From positions 1-33,141 of the forward strand of contig JAEERM010000026.1 in NCBI GenBank assembly GCA_016285835.1: a DNA stretch of 33,141 nt, in the 5' to 3' direction. This DNA comes from Fibrobacter sp. Lineage in GTDB: Bacteria > Fibrobacterota > Fibrobacteria > Fibrobacterales > Fibrobacteraceae. Positions 7,244 through 14,779 of the stretch are shown here, one piece after another (the stretch's first letter is position 1; each line of letters begins with the position of its first letter). A program made the translations under genes and the position numbers. The notes beneath the pieces are model-generated. The model was not told the origin of the DNA. It ran no database searches and saw only the letters and a list, made by a program, of their open reading frames with translations.

Positions 7244-8665
7244 CTAGTTTTTCTGTGGACTTCGGGGCTTTAAAATCTTCTTTAGATCGTAGGGCTCCCG
7301 GCACTCATTGATATCTTCGAGTTTCCCTTTCGAAAAGACAATCCGTTTGCTCAAGGCGGGGAGCCCCCGGCGCAGTGCGAAATTCACGTCGTCGTTTTGG
7401 AATGTTATGGACGAAATGCTGCCTGCGTCATACTCCAGTTCGTAACTTCTCACTTTTCCCCGAGCGACCGATTTTAACGGGAAGAAGATGAAAGGCAGTA
7501 ATCTTTCGTACGCTTCTTCGTATTCCTCGGTGGCCGTGAGTTTCCCGTTTTCGTCATAGGATTTTCTCGCTATGAATGAATTTGCGTCGTTGCGTATTCC
7601 AGGCAAAAAGGAGCTTTCGTAAAAAGAGGAGTCGAGTACTTCGTCGCCTGCGGAATTGAACAGTCTGATGCGAGAATGCTTCGAATCGTAAAACTTGATA
7701 TGGCTGGATTCTTCCTTGACAATTTTTTCGTCTTGGTAGTAGCTCGTTATTTTGTTTTCTTCGAAATTATTTCCGTATAGAACCGTTTTCCGACTGCCGT
7801 CTTTTTCGAGATTCCTCTTGTAAAAACCAAGCTTCGTTCCCGACTCGTCATAAATTTTTACGTCGAGATTCGCGGTGTCGTTCGTGGAATGTTCGTAGCG
7901 GAATTTCTTGCCATCAAAACTTGCTTCGACGAGCCGTCCCAAGTTGTCGTAAAGTTGTGTTTCTGGAATGAATTCGTCTTGCACCCATAAATCTACGCCT
8001 TCAAAATAAGTTTCTCTCGTTTTTGAAAACATCTTTGCAATCTTTCCGGTTGCAGGATTCAATTCTATCCTTTCTACGCTGATGGTGTCGTCGCAGATCC
8101 CGTTGTTCAGTCTACAATTGATGCATTCCGTTACCATGCCGTTTTGGCGCTTCCCGATATATCGGCGCGTTTCGTTGCTCGGTATGTTGGCGATTTTCGT
8201 AATGATTATGGAATCCACATCGTCCACTTCGATGAGTTTTGAAGTGTAATAGCAGCTATCCTCTTTCCTGTATTCGGCGGTGATGATGCCTGCGCCCCAC
8301 TTAGAACGCTCTTCGCCTTTTAGAGAGTCTTTTGCGTAGCGGGCGCCTAATTCATAGCCGTCCTGTTTCCCGAATTCATCATGTGTCCCGTAATACACGT
8401 CTGCAACAGAGCCTGTTTGCAAATAGTCACCTGGTTCAAAAGGTCCTGAATTTAGAGACCTTGGCATTGGTTTGCATTGGATGGCTTTATCCCACTCCAC
8501 GGAAGATGTGAAAATGCTCAAGGCCGTTTTGGAAAATGCTAGGCTATCTGCTAGACTGTCGTCTTTGTCCAAGGAAATCGCACGATACACGTGGTAGCCA
8601 TAGAATGCTGCGGTAAGCAGAATTGTGATGGCGATGATAAGCAGGACTTTCAGGACCTTTTTCAT
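7244..8665 (-). CDS. hypothetical membrane-anchored protein with YD-like repeats
   Basis: A 473-residue protein. A positively charged start and one hydrophobic helix (VLKVLLIIAITILLTAAFYG) give an N-terminal membrane anchor, not a lipobox, so the bulk should face the periplasm. The middle has several short YD/RHS-like strands (LYDNLGRLVEASFDGKKFRY, IYDESGTKLGF, SYDENGKLTATEEY), as in toxin-45/MORN-like repeat proteins that track text-like beta repeats. No enzymatic motif is seen. It is the last of three minus-strand genes, 52 bases behind the lipoprotein at 8718-9302. No clear Shine-Dalgarno site precedes the ATG. Function unknown. Confidence 0.75.
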   Translation of the reverse strand: MKKVLKVLLIIAITILLTAAFYGYHVYRAISLDKDDSLADSLAFSKTALSIFTSSVEWDKAIQCKPMPRSLNSGPFEPGDYLQTGSVADVYYGTHDEFGKQDGYELGARYAKDSLKGEERSKWGAGIITAEYRKEDSCYYTSKLIEVDDVDSIIITKIANIPSNETRRYIGKRQNGMVTECINCRLNNGICDDTISVERIELNPATGKIAKMFSKTRETYFEGVDLWVQDEFIPETQLYDNLGRLVEASFDGKKFRYEHSTNDTANLDVKIYDESGTKLGFYKRNLEKDGSRKTVLYGNNFEENKITSYYQDEKIVKEESSHIKFYDSKHSRIRLFNSAGDEVLDSSFYESSFLPGIRNDANSFIARKSYDENGKLTATEEYEEAYERLLPFIFFPLKSVARGKVRSYELEYDAGSISSITFQNDDVNFALRRGLPALSKRIVFSKGKLEDINECREPYDLKKILKPRSPQKN

Positions 8666-8717
8666 GATTGTTTTAAATATAAGCTGATGTCGGTGTCGAT
8701 TTGCAATTTTTTACAAA

Positions 8718-9302
8718 TTATTTTCTACCAGGCTTTCGCTCGATGGTGATGGAGTCCTGCAGGTCTATGCGTAGGAGCCCGTCATTTGCGGCAACATAGA
8801 ACTTGTCAAAGTTGCATGTGTTCTCGTTGGCACCAGTGGCGTCGAATTCCAGCACGTCCTTGTATGTCTTTTTGCCGACTTTCAACGAATCCAGCATGTG
8901 GATAGTATAGCCATCGCTGTTTGTCATCTTGTTCCCATCAAGGTCCTTGAAGACGATGTCTGGACCGTAGTGCCATATGCCATTGCGGCGATACCTGAGG
9001 CATGAAACAGTCATCTTGCCACCATCCTCATCGCATTCGACGCGCATCTCAATCTTGATTTCGTTGATGCTGCCGGATGTCTCGAAATAGAAATATTCGG
9101 GATTGTCGCTGTAGATGCGTTCCACATAGGTGTCCTCAATGTCCCAGTTGTCAACAACCCTGATTGTGTCGCTCCGTTCCTGCTCTTTCTGCACCAGCTT
9201 TGCGAATTCGCCTCCGACATAGGGGTCTTCTTCAAACATCCCGCAAGCAGAGAAGGTCATACCTACGGACAGAATTCCGGCAAACATTACGAATTTATTC
9301 AT
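8718..9302 (-). CDS. hypothetical lipoprotein
   Basis: A 194-residue protein with a lipoprotein signal (MNKFVMFAGILSVGMTFSAC; lipobox FSAC, Cys20). The mature part has cysteine pairs and strand-like segments and ends in a basic tail (RKPGRK). Its layout (a 'DSLKVGKKTYKDVLEFD' segment, then a 'KFYVAANDGLLRIDL' segment) parallels that of the upstream lipoprotein (DTITFNGTTYDSVFVI, YFSKEKGILKLETTDG). The two are probably diverged relatives of one family. Its start lies inside the end of the upstream gene (8-base overlap), so the two are translationally coupled. Function unknown. Confidence 0.78.
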   Translation of the reverse strand: MNKFVMFAGILSVGMTFSACGMFEEDPYVGGEFAKLVQKEQERSDTIRVVDNWDIEDTYVERIYSDNPEYFYFETSGSINEIKIEMRVECDEDGGKMTVSCLRYRRNGIWHYGPDIVFKDLDGNKMTNSDGYTIHMLDSLKVGKKTYKDVLEFDATGANENTCNFDKFYVAANDGLLRIDLQDSITIERKPGRK

Positions 9303-9981
9303 CGTCGCCCCCTTCCTTGATGGTAAAGTTCTTGCCGTCAGTGGTTTCTAGTTTCAAGATTCCCTTTTCCTTAGAAAAATAAAGGTAGGCGGTATCGCCG
9401 GGAACTTCTTCTTGGTAGTTGAGTCCGTTGTAATGCGCATTGTCCATGATGACGAAAACGCTATCGTAGGTTGTTCCGTTGAAGGTAATGGTGTCGAGCA
9501 TCATGAGGGTGTTCTCGATGCCCTTGTCCATCGGGGTTCCATTGGTATCAAGGTCGACATAGTACCCCGTATTCTCGTGGGTTATGCTTATCGGCATGCG
9601 GTAACTTAAAACGAGGTTATGCTTGTTTTCTTCTTTGCTGACATTGATACTGCCGTGGAAGTTTACCTCGACGCTCATGATGGGATAGGAGGAGGTGAGC
9701 AGAATGGTGCGGTCTTCTTCTTTTGCCACTACGCAAAAATCTGTCCAGTCATTATTGATGATTGTGTCCTCGGTTACGGTCAGGTCGAATTCAAACCCTT
9801 CGGAATGTACGTAGTGGGTCGTTGTGCCCTTCTTGAAGTTCCCCACCTTCTTTTGGCAGTCGGCAAGTTTGTATATCGGGTGATACACTTCGTCGCATGT
9901 ATCGGTAGATCCGCAGGCCGTGAGGCATATTAGGGGTATCGCAAAAATAAATGATAACGCGGGGCTTATTCTGGCAAACAT
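9295..9981 (-). CDS. hypothetical lipoprotein, first gene of minus-strand operon
   Basis: A 228-residue protein with signal MFARISPALSFIFAIPLICL and lipobox LTAC (Cys23). Near the C-terminus, 'YLYFSKEKGILKLETTDGKNF' is the kind of motif seen in Fibrobacter/Bacteroidota lipoproteins of unknown role, where a value is compared with a growth-stage 'KEKG(I/L)(L/V)' segment. AAAGGA precedes the ATG. The gene overlaps the next one by eight bases and heads a three-gene transcription unit (9981 to 7244). No enzyme motif is visible. Confidence 0.78.
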   Translation of the reverse strand: MFARISPALSFIFAIPLICLTACGSTDTCDEVYHPIYKLADCQKKVGNFKKGTTTHYVHSEGFEFDLTVTEDTIINNDWTDFCVVAKEEDRTILLTSSYPIMSVEVNFHGSINVSKEENKHNLVLSYRMPISITHENTGYYVDLDTNGTPMDKGIENTLMMLDTITFNGTTYDSVFVIMDNAHYNGLNYQEEVPGDTAYLYFSKEKGILKLETTDGKNFTIKEGGDDE

Positions 9982-10113
9982 GGTTTTATCCTTTATTCTT
10001 GATTACATGCATAAAATAGAATCAAAAAATGCGTTTTTGCACGGGAAAAATTTAAAATTTTATGATTTTTGTCGTGTTCTAATGTTAGAGTGTTCTATAT
10101 AATAGCATTGAGT

Positions 10114-10155
10114 GCCGCAGACAATGCTGAAATCGTCGTATTCAAGAAACGGTAA
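10114..10155 (+). pseudogene. 3'-end remnant of a zinc-ribbon gene copy
   Basis: The frame ending in TAA at 10153-10155 reads AADNAEIVVFKKR, nearly the same as the last residues of the zinc-ribbon protein (GADAEIVVFKKR). At the DNA level 10129-10157 matches 7193-7221 exactly over 29 bases. Nothing upstream continues the gene. This is the scar of a third copy, or the far border of the segment inserted or duplicated between 7219 and 10155. Confidence 0.6.
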
Positions 10156-10166
10156 TGTTTAAGATA

Positions 10167-10412
10167 TTACGCTTCTTTCCCGAGGACGGCGCGGGCGAGC
10201 TGGTCTGCGCACGATGTCGGCTTCCCGCCGCAGGTGTTGCCCAGGAGCTTTGCCGCAATGTCTTCGGCGCTCATGCCTTCACAGAGCTTCGCGATAGCCT
10301 TCAAGTTTCCGTTGCATCCGCCCGTAAAGCGGATGTTCCTGATTTTGTCTCCGTCGCGCGTGAACTGAATCGTCGTCGCGCAAACGCCTCTAGTCTTGAA
10401 TGTCTCTTCCAT
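10167..10412 (-). CDS. TSCPD domain-containing protein (TIGR03905-like)
   Basis: An 81-residue protein matching the small TSCPD family: RGVCATTIQF, then IRNIRFTGGCNGNLKAIAKL, then CGGKPTSCADQLARAV. The family is also found as the tail of some B12-dependent ribonucleotide reductases and probably binds metal or nucleic acid through conserved cysteines; the stand-alone form has no proven role. The name-giving TSCPD motif reads TSCAD here. The start at 10412 fits the usual family length; a longer in-frame start at 10520 would run through the promoter and operator region of the divergent Fic gene. Confidence 0.82.
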   Translation of the reverse strand: MEETFKTRGVCATTIQFTRDGDKIRNIRFTGGCNGNLKAIAKLCEGMSAEDIAAKLLGNTCGGKPTSCADQLARAVLGKEA

Positions 10413-10468
10413 ATGTGTCTCGGGGTTGAATATTTGCTTTAAATATACAATGATTCCTGAAAAATATG

Positions 10469-10547
10469 ATTCTGCATGAAATTCTTGAATGATTATGCAG
10501 ATTCTGTTGCTTTTCTGCATAAAAAAATTTATATTTTATGCAGAAAA
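10469..10547. promoter_or_regulatory. operator array: two inverted repeats with TGCAG half-sites
   Basis: Four TGCA-centred half-sites start at 10473, 10496, 10516 and 10539. They alternate in orientation (TTCTGCAT, ATGCAGA, TTCTGCAT, ATGCAGA), giving two inverted repeats each with 23-base centre-to-centre spacing and 20 bases between them. The right-hand one is perfect over 14-base arms (TTTTCTGCATAAAA 10511-10524; TTTTATGCAGAAAA 10534-10547). They lie in the divergent gap between the TSCPD and Fic genes, and the right repeat covers the likely Fic promoter. Binding of an autorepressor is inferred. Confidence 0.65.
10507..10535 (+). promoter_or_regulatory. putative promoter of the Fic-led operon
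   Basis: TTGCTT (10507-10512), 17-base spacer, TATATT (10530-10535). The perfect inverted repeat at 10511-10547 spans the spacer and -10 box, a geometry that would block RNA polymerase when occupied. Confidence 0.5.
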
Positions 10548-10557
10548 AGGCCTGAAT

Positions 10558-11604
10558 ATGCATAAATTTGACTATTCCTTCCTGAAAAGTGGGTTGTTGC
10601 CCGCAAATTTGGTCAATACGACATCCTCTATTGCGTCGTTAAAGACGATGGCGTCGTTTCGCAAGGAATCTCATCAGGAGATTTTCACGGAACTTGAATC
10701 TATCGCCAAGGTTCAGTCGGTTAAAAGTTCAAATGCTATCGAGGGCATCATCACCAGTGACGACCGAATTGCGCAAATCGTGAATCAGAACAGCGCCCCG
10801 CTCAATCATGACGAAGCCGAAATCGCCGGTTATCGTGACGCCCTTTCGCTTATCCATACCGGCTATAACGACATCCCTTTTTCTGTGCAGACTATGCTTT
10901 CTTTGCACCGGACGCTCCTCGCGCAAGTGGCCCAAAGCCGCGGAGGCATGTTCAAGAACGAAGACAACGTGATTCTCGAAATTGACAAGTCGGGGACGCG
11001 CAAGATTCGTTTCGCTCCTGTTTGCGCAGCCCAAACACAAAAGGCAATGGAACAACTGGAACTCGCCTATATGGACGCTGTTGCGGATGATTCCATAAGC
11101 AAGCTATTGCTCATTCCGTGCGTGATGCTTGATTTTCTGTGCATCCACCCGTTCAGAGACGGGAATGGCAGAATGTCGCGACTGCTCTCGCTACTTCTTT
11201 TGTACAAGAACGGCTACGATGTCGGCAAGTACATTTCGTACGAAGAGCAAATCAGCAAGAACAAGTCGTGGTATTACGAATCGTTGCGGGAATCTTCCGT
11301 GAATTGGCACGAGAGTCGCAATGACTATTTCCCGTTTGTCCAGCATTTTTTAAGCATGCTTTACCAGTGCTATCAAGAATTGGACAAGCGCTTTGCGACG
11401 GTGAATTCGAATAAGATAACCAAAACTTCCCGCATCGAGGCGACGGTACTGAACAGCCTTTTGCCGATATCGAAATCCGAGATATGCAAAATTCTTCCCG
11501 ATGTCAGCCCGACTACTGTTGAATATGTTTTGGGAAAGATGGTGAAAAATGGAGTCGTCACGACAGTCGGTGCCGGGCGTGGCACGAAGTATTTAAGGAA
11601 GTAG
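10558..11604 (+). CDS. Fic family protein (class II, likely AMP-transferase/regulator)
   Basis: A 348-residue cytoplasmic protein. The Fic core motif HPFRDGNGR starts at His197, with the catalytic His, phosphate-binding GNGR and following basic residue intact; Fic enzymes usually transfer AMP from ATP to hydroxyl groups of target proteins. Upstream, S58xxxE62G63 (SSNAIEG) matches the class II inhibitory helix, whose Glu blocks the ATP gamma-phosphate, so the enzyme is probably self-restrained. The last ~80 residues (TSRIEATVLNSLLPISKSEI, then VEYVLGKMVKNGVVTTVG) look like a winged helix, giving possible DNA binding. Start 10558 follows AAGGCCTGAAT; a longer start at 10489 lies inside the operator. 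The next gene begins 23 bases downstream, so it may lead the defence-like operon. Its base composition is closer to the host than that of the three genes behind it. Confidence 0.9.
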   Translation: MHKFDYSFLKSGLLPANLVNTTSSIASLKTMASFRKESHQEIFTELESIAKVQSVKSSNAIEGIITSDDRIAQIVNQNSAPLNHDEAEIAGYRDALSLIHTGYNDIPFSVQTMLSLHRTLLAQVAQSRGGMFKNEDNVILEIDKSGTRKIRFAPVCAAQTQKAMEQLELAYMDAVADDSISKLLLIPCVMLDFLCIHPFRDGNGRMSRLLSLLLLYKNGYDVGKYISYEEQISKNKSWYYESLRESSVNWHESRNDYFPFVQHFLSMLYQCYQELDKRFATVNSNKITKTSRIEATVLNSLLPISKSEICKILPDVSPTTVEYVLGKMVKNGVVTTVGAGRGTKYLRK

Positions 11605-11627
11605 CTGGACTTGACAAGAGGGAAAAA

Positions 11628-12815
11628 ATGAACGTAGAAGAATTGCTAAACAATATTTTCTTTACGGTGGAAGATAAGGATATTTCGGGAACATCGCAGC
11701 GAGATCCCTTAGGTTTTCAACCAATATGGTCTTTTTATGGAAGGCAAGTGGTTAATCATCTGACTACAATTAGTACGAGTATTCACGGATTTCGAGAAGT
11801 TTTGTTATGCCTTTCGATTTGCGGCGAAGTGCGAGAAACAAAAACCAATTTGTCTTATTCAGATTTGATTCTTCTTTTTGAACAGTTGTTTATTTATTCT
11901 GCAATTAGTAGAGAAAAAACAGAAGGGATAATTGGTGCTGATAATGGAAAAAATAAATTTGATGCTAGTAAAGGTAATCCAGAAATAAGCACATCCCAAA
12001 CAATTCTTGTTCGTGAGATTTCGTTAGGATATTATGGACGATATAAAACACCTCTTTCTACGATGGGAATTATAAATGGGAAAAGTGGTTTGGAAATAGA
12101 TCTTAATGATGTGAAAGAACTTTATGGCAAGTCTATTTATTTGAATGTTCAAAAAGCATTTAAAGAATTTATTGAAAGTAATAGAATGTTTAATCGTTTT
12201 AGTGCACAGGACTATTTGTATGAGGCTGTGTTTGGTAAGTTTAGGCCGAATGAGTGCGAATTTTGGATAGATAGATTGTATAAAGTTGACGGTGAAGAAA
12301 AGGAACTGATGAAACTTTGTTATAAAAAGGTTAGCTCTGGTTTGACAGCGAAAAAAATAATTTCTTCCTTGCCGCGGGAGAGAAGTGAAGTTTCAAATAT
12401 TTTGAAGCTTGAACCGTTTTTAAGATGTTTGGAAGAGATCTTTTATAAAGTGATGGTATCTAAAGATCTTAAATCTATAAAAATAGAAAATTTAGAAGAG
12501 CATAAAAAACGATACGACGATTTTTGTAGTATTCCAGAAGCTGATGTTTCATCCTTGTTTAATAAGCGTATTAGATTTCTGCGGGAAAAATGTTCTCCGT
12601 ATTCCGAAGATTACAAAAAAAATGTTGTTGAATATCATAAAAGTGTTTGTGAGCAAAAGAATAGTTCCGTTTGGGTTGAGTCGGACGTTTCAGGGATGTT
12701 ACAATCTTTTGTTGATGTTGACGATATGAATATAAATATTGATGATTGGAATAGAGATTATTATTTATACTCATTGATGTCTGTAAAAAATGAAATTCTT
12801 AGGTTGTCAAAATGA
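11628..12815 (+). CDS. unrecognised protein, first gene of putative defence module
   Basis: A 395-residue protein that I do not recognise. There is no signal peptide or membrane segment; it is Lys/Glu/Ser-rich with predicted mixed helices. An early conserved-looking block reads DPLGFQPIWSFYGRQVV followed by helices; the middle holds a GYYGRYKTPLSTMGII segment. The N-terminal half could be a recognition or scaffold domain, but no catalytic motif is seen. GAGGG lies seven bases before the ATG. Its stop overlaps the start of the PLD gene by four bases (ATGA), a strong sign of co-translation. AT-rich throughout, like the next two genes, which suggests joint horizontal acquisition. Confidence 0.75.
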   Translation: MNVEELLNNIFFTVEDKDISGTSQRDPLGFQPIWSFYGRQVVNHLTTISTSIHGFREVLLCLSICGEVRETKTNLSYSDLILLFEQLFIYSAISREKTEGIIGADNGKNKFDASKGNPEISTSQTILVREISLGYYGRYKTPLSTMGIINGKSGLEIDLNDVKELYGKSIYLNVQKAFKEFIESNRMFNRFSAQDYLYEAVFGKFRPNECEFWIDRLYKVDGEEKELMKLCYKKVSSGLTAKKIISSLPRERSEVSNILKLEPFLRCLEEIFYKVMVSKDLKSIKIENLEEHKKRYDDFCSIPEADVSSLFNKRIRFLREKCSPYSEDYKKNVVEYHKSVCEQKNSSVWVESDVSGMLQSFVDVDDMNINIDDWNRDYYLYSLMSVKNEILRLSK

Positions 12816-14779
12816 CTAAAGAAATAAAAATTAGAGATGCGTTGAAATCGGTTTATGAATTGTATTCCGAAGTGCAAGATTTCATTTTTACAACATACAA
12901 TTATGAACCGGATTTTTTTGATGAGCATATAGTAGCTTATCTTATGGGTTTTGATAGGAAGATTAGGACAATTGGAGAATTGAAGGATGCGGATGCGTGG
13001 ATTAGGAAAAACCATTTGTCTGTTTATTATGATAAAAATGCAGTGTCTGTTGGCTCTAGTAGTCTCACAGTCCCCGTATTTCCCCAAAATGTAAAAACGG
13101 GTGTTTTTCATCCTAAAATTATTGTTATCTATGGTCGCCGAAAGGATGAAAAAAAAGAGTCTGCTCATCTGTTCGTATCTTCTTGCAATCTAACAGTTTC
13201 TGGCTACGGAAGGAATAAGGAAGGATTTGGTTGTGTGGAAGTGAAATCTATGCAGCTTTCTCAAAGTTTATTGGGATTTATTAATTCTCTTGAGAATAAT
13301 GAGAATAGACATTCTGAATTGAAGGAATTTTTAAACAAGCATAAAACAAAAGATGCTGCTGCTGAATTTGTTTGGACTAATTCCGGTTCGGGAATAAAGA
13401 TGATAGATTATTTAAGGCGATGTCCTAAAGGAAACTTAACTATTATATCACCATATTTTGATGAAAATGGTCCGAAGGATTTGTTAGGTGATTTGCCGAA
13501 TAGAACAAAAACGACCATTCTCCCTGCAATTGATGGCAATTCGTACAATTTATATAAGAAAGATTATGAAGATTTGAGGGATGAAGGCGTTTCTTTTTCT
13601 GAATTGAATGATGAAGAATCTCGATTTGTGCATGCAAAGGTTATTCAATTTGGAAATCGATTAATTGTTGGCTCATATAATTTTACTACGGCAGCACTGA
13701 GAGGGAAAAATGCTGAAGCGGCTTTGGTGTTTAGTAATATTGGCGATTTAAAATTGAAATTGAAAGCAATTTCTGAAGAAAACTTGTTACTTGATGAGGA
13801 TCATATTTCTAATCGCGATGAACGCTTTGTTGAAGAAAAAAGTCTTTTTGTTTCTGCCTCGGTTTATTGGAAGGAGTTTAAAATTCGAATTTCTTCCATA
13901 GGCCTAAAAAGAAATAAAAGATATTTGTTTAGGTTTGACGGTTTATCCAAAAGTTGGGTTTTAGAAGATGAATTAGAGCTGGAAGCGTCTACCGAGATTG
14001 TAAATCATCTTTTAAAACATAAATCTTTTTCAGTTTTTTGTTCTGATAATGGCAAGGTTTGCTTTAATGGCTTGATTAATGAGCTTGATGCAGGTGAATA
14101 TAGACCCGAATTAAGTTGCGAAAATTTAAATGAATCGATTAGAGAATGGTTCGCGTATTCTGATGATAATAAAAATGATAGAAAGCCAGATTTGCGACTA
14201 ATTAATCCGGACGATGAAGATACAGAAAAGGCACTAGGAGTTGCTTCTAAAGATACTTCAGATGTTTTTGACAACTATTATCTCGTTGCTAGATCTTTTG
14301 AAAATTTGCTGAATCAAATAAAAAAGGCACGAAATAATTCTTTGGAAAATGCGCCAAAAACAAAAAGAAAAACTGAAAAATATAGGCAACAATATAAAGA
14401 ATGGATGCAGAGAAAGCAAATGGCTGATCAGGATTTGTTTGGTTATTTGGTTACGAAACCGGGAAGCGTTCAGAATATAGTGAATTTTCTTCAGAAAGAT
14501 TGCTTGGATAGGGAGAATAAAGATATTGTATATGAATGGCTTGTTGCTAGTTATGTGAATTCTGTAATAAATCTGCTTCCTAAGAAGAAAGTTCTATCGC
14601 TAAACAATGATGATGAATCAAACAATGGAAGGAAACTTTATAAGATAAAAATCGAAGCGATTTCTAGACAGTTGCACAAAATAGAAAAAAGTATAAATAA
14701 GATTGTTCAGAAAAGGGTGGATAGAAAATATTTTAAATGGATTGTAAGTGAATTCAAAAAGAGGAATTATAATGTTTGA
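12812..14779 (+). CDS. phospholipase D-like domain protein (putative nuclease)
   Basis: A 655-residue cytoplasmic protein with two PLD half-sites. The first has HPK at His100, followed at ~121-130 by VSSCNLT. The second has HAK at His274, then LIVGSYNFTTAAL at ~286-298 and NAEAALVF. This is the HxK...GSxN arrangement of the PLD superfamily, whose bacterial members include the BfiI-type nucleases, the DISARM protein DrmC and helicase-linked nucleases. The first site departs from consensus (SSCN rather than GSxN). Residues ~340-655 are unassigned, Lys/Glu-rich and helical. It overlaps the genes on both sides (4 bases at the start, 8 at the end), so the three proteins are probably made together. 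Most likely DNA or RNA cleavage or binding in partnership with the helicase; substrate unknown. Confidence 0.85.
   Translation: MTKEIKIRDALKSVYELYSEVQDFIFTTYNYEPDFFDEHIVAYLMGFDRKIRTIGELKDADAWIRKNHLSVYYDKNAVSVGSSSLTVPVFPQNVKTGVFHPKIIVIYGRRKDEKKESAHLFVSSCNLTVSGYGRNKEGFGCVEVKSMQLSQSLLGFINSLENNENRHSELKEFLNKHKTKDAAAEFVWTNSGSGIKMIDYLRRCPKGNLTIISPYFDENGPKDLLGDLPNRTKTTILPAIDGNSYNLYKKDYEDLRDEGVSFSELNDEESRFVHAKVIQFGNRLIVGSYNFTTAALRGKNAEAALVFSNIGDLKLKLKAISEENLLLDEDHISNRDERFVEEKSLFVSASVYWKEFKIRISSIGLKRNKRYLFRFDGLSKSWVLEDELELEASTEIVNHLLKHKSFSVFCSDNGKVCFNGLINELDAGEYRPELSCENLNESIREWFAYSDDNKNDRKPDLRLINPDDEDTEKALGVASKDTSDVFDNYYLVARSFENLLNQIKKARNNSLENAPKTKRKTEKYRQQYKEWMQRKQMADQDLFGYLVTKPGSVQNIVNFLQKDCLDRENKDIVYEWLVASYVNSVINLLPKKKVLSLNNDDESNNGRKLYKIKIEAISRQLHKIEKSINKIVQKRVDRKYFKWIVSEFKKRNYNV

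Noticed and set aside
10469..10547. phage or IS attachment site
   Set aside because: No integrase, transposase or flanking duplication is seen; the regular TGCA spacing and promoter overlap favour an operator.
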